From the NCBI RefSeq assembly GCF_002105535.1, contig NZ_CP015848.1:1946856-2010855 (forward strand): a stretch of 64,000 nt of DNA, read 5' to 3'. The notes under the pieces are model-generated. The model was given only the letters and a program-made list of their open reading frames with translations, did not search any database and was not told the DNA's origin. How positions within the stretch are numbered: the stretch's first letter is position 1; each line of letters starts with the position of its first letter. Origin of the DNA: Magnetospirillum sp. ME-1 (GTDB taxonomy: Bacteria; Pseudomonadota; Alphaproteobacteria; Rhodospirillales; Magnetospirillaceae). Positions 40,937 through 50,790 of this stretch are shown piece by piece. The position numbers and the translations under genes were made by a program.

Positions 40937-42049
40937 TCAGCCGCCGTTGCCCATGCGGATGACGGTGCTGACCGGCACCAGCACGAAGCCTCGGGCTTCC
41001 AGGCCGGGCAGCCAGCCGGCCAGGGCCTCGATGGTGCCGTCGTGGGGATGGCCGATGGCGATGGCGGCACCGTGCTTGCGGGCATAGGCCTCGGTCTTGG
41101 CCAGCTGCCCCCGCACATGGGCGACGCCCTGATCATTGTCGAGGAAGACGTGACGGGCGGCGAAGGGCACGCCGAAATGCCGGGCCACCTCGGCCCCCAC
41201 CGTACGCTCCGAGGTCACCGAATCGATGAAGGCCAGGCCGCGCCGGCGCAATTCCCCCATCACCACCCGCATGCCCGCCGCATCCGAGGTGAAGCGCGAG
41301 CCCATGTGGTTGTTGATGCCCACATAGCCGTCGAAGCGCGACAGCCCCCAATCCAGGCGGCGGCGGATCTCCTCGGCCGAAAGGCCCACCTCCAGCACTT
41401 CCGGTCCGGGATCGTAGCTGTGGCTTTGCGGCTGCATGGGGACGTGGACCATCAGTTCGTGGCCGCGCGCCCTGGCGTCGTGGGCCTGGCGCGCCACGTC
41501 GTCGGCATAGGTCATGTAGGACAGCGTCAGCGGCCCCTTGAGCTGGGCCATGCGCTCGCTGCGGCGGCGGTCGATGCCGAGATCGTCGATGACGATGGCG
41601 ATCACCGGCCGCCCGCCGGTCTTCGGAACCGGCAGGGCGTTCTTCAGCCATACCGCCGCCCCGGCCGGGGGCAGCTTGACCTCGGGGCTCGGCGGCGGCG
41701 GCGCGGGCGCCAGCGACACCACGTCGGAGGCATGGCCGAATTCCAGGGCCTCGGACGAGCCGGGATCGGGGCGCGGCGGCGGCGGGGCCAGCAGCGGCCG
41801 GCCCTCGTCCTCGTCGGGTGCGGCGGACGGAGACGGCGGCGGCGGGGGAGCGGCGGCGATCACCGGGGCGGGGGCCTGTTCGGCGCCGGGCGGAGGCTTG
41901 GACGACTTGCCCGACCACAGGCCCAGGGCCATGCCGATGGCGACGCCGATGGCCAGCACGCCGACCATCAGGGCGACCAGCACGGCGGGCCGCTCCCACA
42001 GGGGCGTCTTGTTGCCCATCAGCATGCGCCTGACGTCTCGCCGACCCAC
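40937..42049 (-). CDS. divergent polysaccharide deacetylase family protein (YibQ type)
   Basis: A protein of up to 370 residues with a single membrane anchor (about residues 23-45), a proline-rich linker (about 50-125) and a C-terminal deacetylase-like NodB-type fold beginning PVIAIVIDDLGIDRRRSERM and including LMVHVPMQPQSHSYDPGPE and the GINNHMGSRFTSD segment with the His pair. Family members are periplasmic and usually lie near murein hydrolase activator genes. Here it sits inside the copper region between copZ and cueR, on the same strand. Starts at 42025 or 42019 are also possible. Substrate unknown. Confidence 0.85.
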   Translation of the reverse strand: MGRRDVRRMLMGNKTPLWERPAVLVALMVGVLAIGVAIGMALGLWSGKSSKPPPGAEQAPAPVIAAAPPPPPSPSAAPDEDEGRPLLAPPPPRPDPGSSEALEFGHASDVVSLAPAPPPPSPEVKLPPAGAAVWLKNALPVPKTGGRPVIAIVIDDLGIDRRRSERMAQLKGPLTLSYMTYADDVARQAHDARARGHELMVHVPMQPQSHSYDPGPEVLEVGLSAEEIRRRLDWGLSRFDGYVGINNHMGSRFTSDAAGMRVVMGELRRRGLAFIDSVTSERTVGAEVARHFGVPFAARHVFLDNDQGVAHVRGQLAKTEAYARKHGAAIAIGHPHDGTIEALAGWLPGLEARGFVLVPVSTVIRMGNGG

Positions 42050-42121
42050 GTCTCATCACCCCAGTTGAAGCCGTCATCCTTGTAAGGCCAAACGGCCGGG
42101 GGCGCAAAGGCTATGCCGCCT

Positions 42122-42225
42122 GTCATCCTGACGACCTGCGGGAGGAAGGATCCCCTCCTGCTCCGCCCGTTCAGAATCGGCACCGCACCAGCAGGCGGAG
42201 ATCCCTCGCCGTGGCTCGGGATGAC
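42122..42225 (+). repeat. dispersed ~104-bp palindromic element, copy 3
   Basis: It begins GTCATCCTGA and ends CTCGGGATGAC with the inner GGCGGAGATCCCTCG. Same orientation as copies 1 and 4. It lies 7 bp from the 3' end of cueR and 72 bp upstream of the deacetylase gene, so it may end cueR transcription as a hairpin. Confidence 0.75.
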
Positions 42226-42232
42226 ACTCCAT

Positions 42233-42619
42233 TCATGTCGCCAACTCGTCCAGAATGGGGCATTCCGGGTGGTCGTCACCGCAGCACCGGGTGGTCAGGT
42301 CCAGCAGCGTGCGGCGGATGGTGTCCAGTTCGGCAATCTTGCGTTCGATGTCGGCCACGTGCTTCAGGGCGATGGCCTTGACGTCGGCGCTGGCCCGCGA
42401 GCGGTCGCGCCACAATTCCAGCAGCCCGGCCACATCAGCCACCGAAAAGCCCAGGGATCGCGAGCGGTGAATGAAGCGCAGGGTCTCCACCTCGTTGGCG
42501 GTATAGGCCCGGTAGCCCGAACTGGTGCGCCCGGCGGCCGGAATCAGCCCGACGGATTCGTAATAGCGGATGGTCTTGGCCGAGACGCCGGAACGCCGCG
42601 CCGCCTCGCCGATGTTCAT
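42233..42619 (-). CDS. cueR: Cu(I)-responsive transcriptional regulator CueR (MerR family)
   Basis: A 128-residue MerR-family activator: N-terminal helix-turn-helix MNIGEAARRSGVSAKTIRYYE, wing GYRAYTANEVETL, dimerisation helix and a C-terminal metal loop CCGDDHPECPI whose two separated cysteines match the CueR Cu(I) site. On binding Cu(I) it should activate the copA and copZ promoters, which both carry its palindromic operator. The start at 42619 overlaps the copA stop (ATGA), so the regulator is encoded downstream of its target in one unit. The open frame extends upstream inside copA only. Confidence 0.92.
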   Translation of the reverse strand: MNIGEAARRSGVSAKTIRYYESVGLIPAAGRTSSGYRAYTANEVETLRFIHRSRSLGFSVADVAGLLELWRDRSRASADVKAIALKHVADIERKIAELDTIRRTLLDLTTRCCGDDHPECPILDELAT

Positions 42620-44790
42620 TTCATCCTCCAGCGGCGCAGCAGCAGCGAGTTGCTCACCACCGACACCGACGACATGGCCATGGCCGCGCCGGCGATGACG
42701 GGGGTAAGCCATCCCAGGGCGGCGGCCGGAATGGCCACCACGTTGTAGGCGAAGGCCCAGAACAGGTTCTGGCGGATCTTGGCGGTGGTGGCGCGCGAGA
42801 TGCCGATGGCCTCGGGCAGCCGGGCGGGGTCGCCCTTGACCAGGGTGATGCCCGCCGCCTGCATGGCCACGTCGGTGCCGGTACCCATGGCGATGCCGAT
42901 ATGGGCGGCGGCAAGCGCCGGGGCGTCGTTGATGCCGTCGCCCACCATGGCCACCACCTTGCCCTCGCCCTTCAGGCGGCGGATTTCAGCCTCCTTGTCC
43001 TCGGGCAGCACCTCGGCCAGCACCCGGTCCACTCCGGCGGCTTTGGCCACGGCCGCCGCCGCCCGCCCGTTGTCGCCGGTCAGCATCACCGTCTCGAGGC
43101 CCAAAGCCTTCAGCCGCGCCACCGCCTGGGCCGCGCTGGGCTTGACCGGGTCGGCCACCGCGACGAAGCCCAGCATGGCGGGGCCTTCCGCCACCCACAT
43201 CAAGGTGCGGCCCAGTGCCTGCTGCGCCTCGGCGTCCTGGGCCAGCGAACCGGGATCGATGCCGCGCTCGGCCATCAGGCGATTGCTGCCGATCAAGAGG
43301 GTGCGGCCCTCCACCTCGGCCTCCAGCCCCCGGCCGGGCAGCGAGCGGAAGGCGCCGAGCGGCGCGAGGCCGTCGCCGGCGGCGGCCAGCAGGGCGCGGG
43401 CCAGGGGATGCTCGCTGCCCTGCTGGGCCGAGGCGCCCAGACGCAGTAGACCGGCCTCGTCACCATCGGCGGATTTGATGGCGGCCACCGCCGGACGGCC
43501 CTCGGTCAGGGTGCCGGTCTTGTCGAACACCACCACCTGGACCTTGTGGGCCAGTTCCAGCGCCTCGGCGTCCTTGATGAGAATACCGTGCCGCGCCGCC
43601 AGCCCGGTGCCGACCATGATGCCGGTGGGGGTGGCGAGACCCAGGGCGCAAGGGCACGCGATGACCAGCACCGACACCGCCGCCACGAAGGCGGTCTGCA
43701 GGTCGCCAACCATCAGCCACCAGCCGAGGAAGGAGAGCGCGGCGATCGCCGTCACCACCGGCACGAAGACGTTGGAGATGCGGTCCACCAGCTTCTGTAC
43801 CGGCGCCTTGGCGGCCTGGGCCCCCTGGACCATGCGGATGATGCGGCTGATGGTGGATTGCGCGCCCACCCGCGTCGCCTCGACACGGAGCAGCCCCTCG
43901 CCGTTGACCGCGCCGGCCACCACCTCGTCACCGGCGCCCTTGGCCACCGGAAGGCTTTCCCCGGTGATCAGGGATTCATCCATCTGGGAGGCCCCGTCCA
44001 CCACCTTGCCGTCCACCGGGGCGCGCTCGCCGGGGCGGACCAGCACCACCTCGCCCACCGCCACCAGGGCGGCGGGAACCTCGATGACCAGCCCGTCGCG
44101 CTCCACCCGGGCGGTGTCGGGCTTCAGCCGCATCAGGGCGCGGATGGCGCCTGCCGCCGAGCGCTTGGCTCGGCCTTCCAGAAGCTTGCCCAGCAGCACC
44201 AGGGTGATGACCACGGCGGCGCCCTCGAAATAGAGATTGCCGTGATGGGCATCGCCGGCCAGCACATGCCAGGCCGACAGGCCGAAGGCGGCCGAGGTGC
44301 CCAGCACCACCAGCACGTCCATGTTGCCCGCGCCGCCCTTGAGCGAGGCCCAGGCACCGGTATAGAACCGCGCCCCGATCCAGAACTGGACGGGCGCGGC
44401 CAGCAGCAGCTGAATCTCGGCCGGAATCATGACGTGCAGCCCCGCCATGTCGAGCGCCATCTGGCCGACCAGCGGCAGGGTCAGCAGGGTGGAAAGCACC
44501 AGAAGGCGCAGGTGGCGGGCGGATTCAGCGGCATGCTCCGCCTCTTCCCGGTCCAGATCCTCGTCGCCGCTCTGGGCGAGGTCGGCCTGGAACCCGGCCT
44601 TGACGATGGCCGACACCAGGTCCTCTGGCCGTGCCTGGTCGGCGTCGAAACGGATGTCGGCCCGTTCGGCCGCCAGGCTGACCAGCGCCTGCTCGACGCC
44701 CGCCACCTTGCCCAGCACCCGCTCCAGCCGGGTGGAACAGGCGGCGCAGGTCATCCCCTTGACGGGCAGGGACAGGCTTTGGCTGGTCAT
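42616..44790 (-). CDS. copA: Cu(I)-translocating P1B-type ATPase (CopA)
   Basis: A 724-residue copper-export ATPase of the cytoplasmic membrane with one N-terminal HMA domain (GMTCAAC, Cys15 and Cys18), the membrane CPC motif in VIACPCALGLATP, actuator GES loop (ITGESLPV), phosphorylation site VFDKTGTLTEG, HP motif SEHPLARA and hinge MVGDGINDAPAL. I use the ATG at 44790, preceded by GAAGGTG; an in-frame ATG at 44811 is possible. The farther start at 44856 is excluded because it would lie upstream of the CueR operator. It is co-transcribed with cueR. Confidence 0.95.
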   Translation of the reverse strand: MTSQSLSLPVKGMTCAACSTRLERVLGKVAGVEQALVSLAAERADIRFDADQARPEDLVSAIVKAGFQADLAQSGDEDLDREEAEHAAESARHLRLLVLSTLLTLPLVGQMALDMAGLHVMIPAEIQLLLAAPVQFWIGARFYTGAWASLKGGAGNMDVLVVLGTSAAFGLSAWHVLAGDAHHGNLYFEGAAVVITLVLLGKLLEGRAKRSAAGAIRALMRLKPDTARVERDGLVIEVPAALVAVGEVVLVRPGERAPVDGKVVDGASQMDESLITGESLPVAKGAGDEVVAGAVNGEGLLRVEATRVGAQSTISRIIRMVQGAQAAKAPVQKLVDRISNVFVPVVTAIAALSFLGWWLMVGDLQTAFVAAVSVLVIACPCALGLATPTGIMVGTGLAARHGILIKDAEALELAHKVQVVVFDKTGTLTEGRPAVAAIKSADGDEAGLLRLGASAQQGSEHPLARALLAAAGDGLAPLGAFRSLPGRGLEAEVEGRTLLIGSNRLMAERGIDPGSLAQDAEAQQALGRTLMWVAEGPAMLGFVAVADPVKPSAAQAVARLKALGLETVMLTGDNGRAAAAVAKAAGVDRVLAEVLPEDKEAEIRRLKGEGKVVAMVGDGINDAPALAAAHIGIAMGTGTDVAMQAAGITLVKGDPARLPEAIGISRATTAKIRQNLFWAFAYNVVAIPAAALGWLTPVIAGAAMAMSSVSVVSNSLLLRRWRMK

Positions 44791-44826
44791 GGCGGCACCT
44801 TCGCAATTCATAGGGTGCCCCCAGTG

Positions 44827-44855
44827 TTGACCTTCCAGCAACTGGAAGGTCAACA
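44827..44855 (-). promoter_or_regulatory. CueR/MerR-type operator-promoter of copA
   Basis: Perfect 13-bp arms GTTGACCTTCCAG and CTGGAAGGTCAAC separated by 3 bp, holding the -35 TTGACC, with a -10-like AACACT 19 bp downstream on the minus strand. The core is the same as that upstream of copZ at 40905-40925. Confidence 0.88.
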
Positions 44856-44871
44856 CCTGTTTTCATCCGCC

Positions 44872-46551
44872 TCAGGCCGACTTGACGTTGCCCAGGAACG
44901 TGGCCACCACGCCGCGCAGGGACTCGGCCAGACGGTTCAGCGTCTGCACCGAGGACAGCACCGAGGTCGCCACCGCGCCGGTTTCCTCGGCCGCCTGGGT
45001 GACGCCGCTGATATTGGCCGACACTTCCTGGGTGCCGGACGCCGCCTGCTGGACGTTGCGGGCGATCTCGGCGGTGGCGGCGCTCTGCTCCTCGACGGCC
45101 GAGGCGATGGCCGCCGAAATCTGGTTGATCTCCTCGATACGCTTGACGATGCCGCCGATGGCGTCCACCGCCTGCCGGGTGGCGTCCTGCACGGCGGAGA
45201 TCTGCTGGCTGATCTCCTCGGTGGCGCGGCCGGTCTGGTTGGCGAGGTTCTTCACCTCGCCCGCCACCACGGCGAAGCCCTTGCCGGCATCGCCGGCCCG
45301 GGCCGCCTCGATGGTGGCGTTCAAGGCCAGCAGGTTGGTCTGGGACGCGATGTCGTTGATCAGGCTGACCACGTCGCCGATCGTGGCCGAGCTTTCCGCC
45401 AGGCCGGTGACCGTCTGGTTGGTCTTCGAAGCTTCCTCGGCGGCCATCCGGGCCACATGCGAGGATTGGGTGACCTGACGGCCGATCTCGTGGATGGAGG
45501 ACGCCAGTTCCTCGGCGGCGGCGGCCACGGTCTGGACGCTGGACGAGGCCTCCTCGGTGGCGGCGGCGACCAGCACCGTCTGGCGGCTGGTCTGTTGCGC
45601 CGTGGCGCTCATGCTCTGAGCCGCCTCCTCCATGCTGTGCGAGGCGGTGGAGACCTCGCCCAGCATGCGCGTCACCGCCTGGTCGAAATCACCGGTAAGA
45701 GCCTCGATGGCGCGGCCGCGCACCAGGTTGCGCTCCTGCGCCGTCCGCTGCTCCGCTTCCAGCTGCTCGGAGCGGATCATGTTCTCCTTGAAGGTCTGCA
45801 TGGCCGCGGCCATGCGCCCCACCTCGTCGGCCCGCCCCTGGGCCGGAATGACCACCGACATGTCCTTGTCCGCCAGACGGTTCATGGCGGCGGTCATGGC
45901 GATGACGGGAGTGGCGATGCTGTTGCGCAGCATCAGGCCGAAAGCCACCACCAGGGCGAGCACGACGGCCACCGAGCCGATCAGAACGGCCCTGGACCAG
46001 GTGTACAACGCCTCGGCCGTCTGGGTCGCCCCTTTCGCGCCATCCTCGTTGATCTGCACCGCCTTGGCGGCATGCATCTGGGAATCGGCATAGAGCTTGA
46101 GATTGGCCAGCACCAGATCGCGGGCCTCGTTGTTCTGATTCTTGCGCGACAGCTCCAGCACCTTGGCCACCATGGCGTCATACTCGCCCATCACCTTGAC
46201 CCAGGCCTCGTAATTGGCCCGCTCCTCGGGGGTGGCGATTAAAGCGGCGTAGCGCTCTTTGGATGCCAGGAACTCCTTGTTCTGCCCCTCCAGAATCCGC
46301 TCGACCTCGGCCATCTGCGCATCGTCGGTGGTCAGGATGTGGCGATACATGGTGGCCCGCTGCTTGGCCTGCAATCCCTCCACTTTCCTGGCTTCACCGA
46401 CGCCTGGAAGCCAGTTCTCCGCTATATCCAAGGCCGCCATATTCATGGCCGCCATGCGGTTGATGGTGAACACCGACAGGCAGACAACGACTAAAAGAAT
46501 AAAACCAAAAGCAATGAGCAGCTTTTGAGCAACATTGAAGCGATCAAGCAT
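44872..46551 (-). CDS. methyl-accepting chemotaxis protein with a four-helix-bundle sensor
   Basis: A 559-residue chemoreceptor: TM1 at about 9-31, a periplasmic four-helix bundle of about 155 residues ([21 protein letters not shown] is typical of the 4HB_MCP type), TM2 at about 188-210, HAMP, and a signalling domain with the tip [22 protein letters not shown]. No C-terminal pentapeptide. It lies upstream of copA on the same strand, but the copA operator in the 15-bp gap separates their control. The ligand is unknown; involvement in metal taxis would be speculation. Confidence 0.92.
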   Translation of the reverse strand: MLDRFNVAQKLLIAFGFILLVVVCLSVFTINRMAAMNMAALDIAENWLPGVGEARKVEGLQAKQRATMYRHILTTDDAQMAEVERILEGQNKEFLASKERYAALIATPEERANYEAWVKVMGEYDAMVAKVLELSRKNQNNEARDLVLANLKLYADSQMHAAKAVQINEDGAKGATQTAEALYTWSRAVLIGSVAVVLALVVAFGLMLRNSIATPVIAMTAAMNRLADKDMSVVIPAQGRADEVGRMAAAMQTFKENMIRSEQLEAEQRTAQERNLVRGRAIEALTGDFDQAVTRMLGEVSTASHSMEEAAQSMSATAQQTSRQTVLVAAATEEASSSVQTVAAAAEELASSIHEIGRQVTQSSHVARMAAEEASKTNQTVTGLAESSATIGDVVSLINDIASQTNLLALNATIEAARAGDAGKGFAVVAGEVKNLANQTGRATEEISQQISAVQDATRQAVDAIGGIVKRIEEINQISAAIASAVEEQSAATAEIARNVQQAASGTQEVSANISGVTQAAEETGAVATSVLSSVQTLNRLAESLRGVVATFLGNVKSA

Positions 46552-46711
46552 GGCTCAGCCCCTTGAAATCAAAGGCTCTGACAGGCTGCCCTCGCCCCGC
46601 CCGACCTTAGGAATACTCCACCCAGGAATTGGGTATGGCTTATGGAATTACAACCCCCCACCGATCCGCGATGAAAAGCGCCATCGGCCAGCCTTCGGAC
46701 CGCCTTGGCAG

Positions 46712-46739
46712 TTGACACGCCCGCCCGTCCGAGTAGGTT
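46712..46739 (+). promoter_or_regulatory. possible sigma-70 promoter of the liv operon
   Basis: TTGACA at 46712-46717 and TAGGTT at 46734-46739 with a 16-bp spacer, 45 bp before the livH ATG. The -35 is a consensus match and the -10 is weak. Confidence 0.4.
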
Positions 46740-46783
46740 TCTTGCGACTCGATTGAATTGAATTCATCGGCCAGGGTGGGGGC

Positions 46784-47698
46784 ATGGAGTATTTTCTCCA
46801 GCAATTGATAAATGGATTAACTCTGGGCGCCATCTATGGCCTGGTGGCGCTTGGCTACACCATGGTTTACGGCGTGCTGGGCATGATCAATTTCGCCCAC
46901 GGCACCATCTACATGGTGGGCGCGTTCATTTCGCTGATCACCTTCCTGGCCTGTACCACGGTTCTGGGCACCTCGGTGCCGCTGGCCCTGGTGGTGACCC
47001 TGTTCGCCGCCATGGGGCTGACCGCGCTGTGGGGCTGGACGGCCGAGCGGGTGGCCTATCGGCCCTTGCGCGCCGCCCCCAGGCTGGCGCCGCTGATCTC
47101 GGCCATCGGCGTCTCGATCATCTTGCAGAACTTCGTCGCCCAGGCTCAAGGAGCGCGGGCCAAGCCGCTGCCCCCCGTCTTCAGGGGCGGCGTCACCCTG
47201 ATGGAGGGCGGCGACTTCTCGGTCAGCCTCAGCTGGATGCAGATCGTCATCATGGCGCTGACCCTGGGCCTGATGGCGGTGTTCACCTGGGTGATCACGC
47301 GGACCGCCCTGGGCCGCGCCCAGCGGGCCTGCGAGCAGGACATGAAGATGGCGTCGCTGCTGGGCATCGACGTGGACCGGGTGATTTCCACCACCTTCGT
47401 CATCGGCGCCGGACTGGCCGGCGTGGCCGGCATGATGGTGACCCTCTATTACGGGGTGATCGACTTCTATATCGGCTTTCTGGCCGGGATCAAGGCGTTC
47501 ACGGCAGCCGTTCTGGGCGGCATCGGCTCGCTGCCCGGCGCCATGCTGGGCGGGCTGCTGATCGGCCTGATCGAGGCCTTCTGGTCCGCCTATTTCTCCA
47601 TCGAGTACAAGGACGTCGCCACCTTCACCATCCTGGTGGCGGTGCTGGTCTTCCGCCCCACCGGCCTGTTGGGCAAGCCCGACGTGGAGAAGATCTGA
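46784..47698 (+). CDS. livH: branched-chain amino-acid ABC transporter permease LivH
   Basis: A 304-residue membrane permease of the LivH type: LINGLTLGAIYGLVALGYTMVYGVLGMINFAHG at the N-terminus (cited in pieces) and GIGSLPGAMLGGLLIGLIE near the C-terminus, about eight helices. It takes up leucine, isoleucine, valine or related substrates with LivM, LivG and LivF. A GGTGGGGG ribosome site precedes the ATG. It is the first gene of the operon. Confidence 0.93.
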   Translation: MEYFLQQLINGLTLGAIYGLVALGYTMVYGVLGMINFAHGTIYMVGAFISLITFLACTTVLGTSVPLALVVTLFAAMGLTALWGWTAERVAYRPLRAAPRLAPLISAIGVSIILQNFVAQAQGARAKPLPPVFRGGVTLMEGGDFSVSLSWMQIVIMALTLGLMAVFTWVITRTALGRAQRACEQDMKMASLLGIDVDRVISTTFVIGAGLAGVAGMMVTLYYGVIDFYIGFLAGIKAFTAAVLGGIGSLPGAMLGGLLIGLIEAFWSAYFSIEYKDVATFTILVAVLVFRPTGLLGKPDVEKI

Positions 47699-47699
47699 G

Positions 47700-48943
47700 A
47701 TGCGGGGCGGCGAGCTTCGCGCGGCTCTCGTGGATGCCGTCCTGGGCGGGCTGGTGGCCGCCGCCATGGCGTTACCCATGCTGGGCGTGCGCCTGGAGGA
47801 TTCGGCCAGCGGGCTCAGCCTGTCCAACCGCCTGGACTGGGTTGCGTGGTCGGCGGCCATCGTGGCCGGCGGACGCCTGCTGATCGGCTTTGTCCGCCAT
47901 TCCCTGGCCGGAAAAATTCCCGGCACGCCCGCTCCGCCGCGACAGGTGATGGTCTATGTGGGCTGGGCCATGGTGGCCTTCGCCCTGGTTCTGCCCTTCC
48001 TGCCGTTCGCCGGGCGCAACGTGGTGGACAAGGCCACCCTGGTGCTGATCTACGTCATGCTGGGCTGGGGCCTCAACATCGTGGTGGGGCTGGCCGGGCT
48101 TCTGGACCTGGGCTTCGTCGCCTTCTATGCCGTGGGGGCCTATTCCTACGCCCTGCTCTCCCAGACCTTCGGCCTGTCGTTCTGGGTCTGCCTGCCGCTG
48201 GCCGGCGTTCTGGCCGCCCTGTTCGGCATGATCCTGGGCTTTCCCGTGCTCCGCCTTCGAGGCGATTACATCGCCATCGTCACCATGGGCCTGGGCGAGA
48301 TCATCCGGGTGGTGCTGCAGAACTGGCAGGACGTCACCGGCGGCCCCAACGGCATCTCCGGCATCGAGCGGCCGTCGTTCTTCGGCCTGTCGTTCAAGAT
48401 GGTCCCGCCCGAAGGCCAGAAGGGCTTCGCCGAGTTCTTCGGCCTGGACTATTCCGCCGACCACCGGGTGATCTTCCTGTATTTCCTGATCCTGGTTCTG
48501 GCGCTGCTCACCAACCTGTTTACACTGCGCATCCGCCGCCTGCCGGTGGGCCGTGCCTGGGAGGCGTTGCGCGAAGACGAGATCGCCTGCCGCTCGCTCG
48601 GCATCAACCCCACCACGGTCAAGCTGTCGGCCTTCGCCACGGGGGCCATGTTCGCCGGTTTCGCCGGGTCGTTCTTCGCGACGAGGCAGGGCTTCATCAG
48701 CCCGGAAAGCTTCACCTTCATCGAATCGGCGGTGATCCTGGCCATCGTGGTTCTGGGCGGCATGGGCAGCCAGATCGGCATCGTGCTGGCCGCCCTGCTG
48801 CTGGTCGGCCTGCCCGAATGGTTCCGCGAGCTGCAGCAATTCCGCATGCTGGCCTTCGGCGCCGCCATGGTGCTGATCATGCTGTGGAAGCCCAGCGGCC
48901 TGATGTCGACGCGCGAGCCCACCATTCGCCTGGGAGAGGCGAA

Positions 48944-48947
<4 letters not shown>
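47700..48947 (+). CDS. livM: branched-chain amino-acid ABC transporter permease LivM
   Basis: A 415-residue permease with about ten helices. It contains the LivM segment LGWGLNIVVGLAGLLDLGFVAFYAVGAY and the coupling loop ALREDEIACRSLGINPTTVKL. The N-terminal extension of about 90 residues before the core is a known LivM feature. It follows livH with a 1-bp gap and overlaps livG by 4 bp. Confidence 0.93.
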
Positions 48948-49752
<805 letters not shown>

Positions 49753-49753
<1 letters not shown>

Positions 49754-50466
49754 TGCTGCGCATCGAGGGCCTTCACTCGGGCTACGGCCGCATCCAGGCG
49801 CTGCACGGCGTCGACATCAACGTGGCCGAGGGCGAGATCGTCGCCCTGGTGGGCGCCAACGGGGCGGGCAAGACCACCCTTCTGATGACCATCTGCGGTA
49901 ATCCCCGGGCCACTTCGGGCCGGGTCGTCCTGGCGGACGAGGACATCACCGCGCTTCCCACCCACCACATCATGCGCCGGGGCCTCGCCCACTCGCCGGA
50001 GGGGCGGCGCATCTTCCCGCGCATGAGCGTGCTGGAAAACCTGCAGATGGGCGCCGCCATGGCCAACCCCGCCCATTTCGACCAGGATCTGGAGCGGGTG
50101 CTGGGCCTGTTCCCCCGCCTCAAGGAGCGTCTGGCCCAGCGCGGCGGCACCCTGTCGGGGGGCGAGCAGCAGATGCTGGCCATCGGCCGCGCCCTGATGA
50201 GCCGCCCCAAGATCCTGCTGCTGGACGAGCCGTCCCTGGGGCTGGCCCCCCTGGTGGTGCGTCAGATCTTCGAGATCGTCGCCGAGATCAACCGCGAGCA
50301 GGGCGTCACCGTCTTCCTGGTGGAGCAGAACGCCTTCCACGCCCTGAAACTGGCCCATCGCGGCTATGTCATGGTCAACGGCAAGGTCACCATGAGCGGC
50401 ACGGGGGCCGAATTGCTGGCCAACGAGGAAATCCGCGCCCATTACCTGGGGGGAGGTCACGGATGA
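49753..50466 (+). CDS. livF: branched-chain amino-acid ABC transporter ATPase LivF
   Basis: A 237-residue ATPase with Walker A GANGAGKTT, the LivF phrase LAHSPEGRRIFPRMSVLENLQMG, signature LSGGEQQMLAIGRALM, Walker B LLLDEPSLGLAP and H-loop VEQNAFHAL. It works as a heterodimer with LivG. It overlaps the following small membrane-protein gene by 4 bp. Confidence 0.93.
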
Positions 50467-50789
50467 TCACCTCGGTCCCCGTCTTCATCGGCTTGACCCT
50501 GATCCTGTTCGGCGGCTGCGCCTTCATGACCGGCCAGGCCCTGGCCTCCACCTGGCGGCCGGTCTGGCAGGTGATCCCCTATGCCCTGCTGCTGGGCGCC
50601 GCCGACCGTTTCCTCGGCTTCGCCCTGTTCGGCGGCCAATTGCTGTCCCTTACCGGCTGGCTGCTGGACAGCGCCGTCCTGGTGGCCATCGGGCTGTTGT
50701 CGTGGCGGCTGACCCAGGTGCGGCGCATGGCCGACCAGTATCCCTGGCTCTACGTGCGCACCGGGCCGTTCTCCTTGCGCAAGCTCTGA
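50463..50789 (+). CDS. small membrane protein encoded with the liv genes
   Basis: A 108-residue protein with three hydrophobic segments (about residues 5-25, 38-58 and 62-82) and a hydrophilic C-terminus ending TGPFSLRKL. The 4-bp overlap with livF shows it belongs to the operon. I recall similar small proteins after livF in related alphaproteobacteria (DUF6867 may be the family), but I cannot verify that. It might be an accessory membrane subunit of the transporter; no function is established. It is convergent with the next gene, with one base between them. Confidence 0.7.
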   Translation: MITSVPVFIGLTLILFGGCAFMTGQALASTWRPVWQVIPYALLLGAADRFLGFALFGGQLLSLTGWLLDSAVLVAIGLLSWRLTQVRRMADQYPWLYVRTGPFSLRKL

Positions 50790-50790
50790 G

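Noticed and set aside
44791-44856. Earlier copA start at 44856
   Set aside because: It lies at or upstream of the CueR operator/promoter (44827-44855), so it cannot be in the mRNA made from that promoter.
43546-46242. A long plus-strand open frame antisense to copA and a chemoreceptor
   Set aside because: Shadow of codon bias in copA and the chemoreceptor; no domain or ribosome site.
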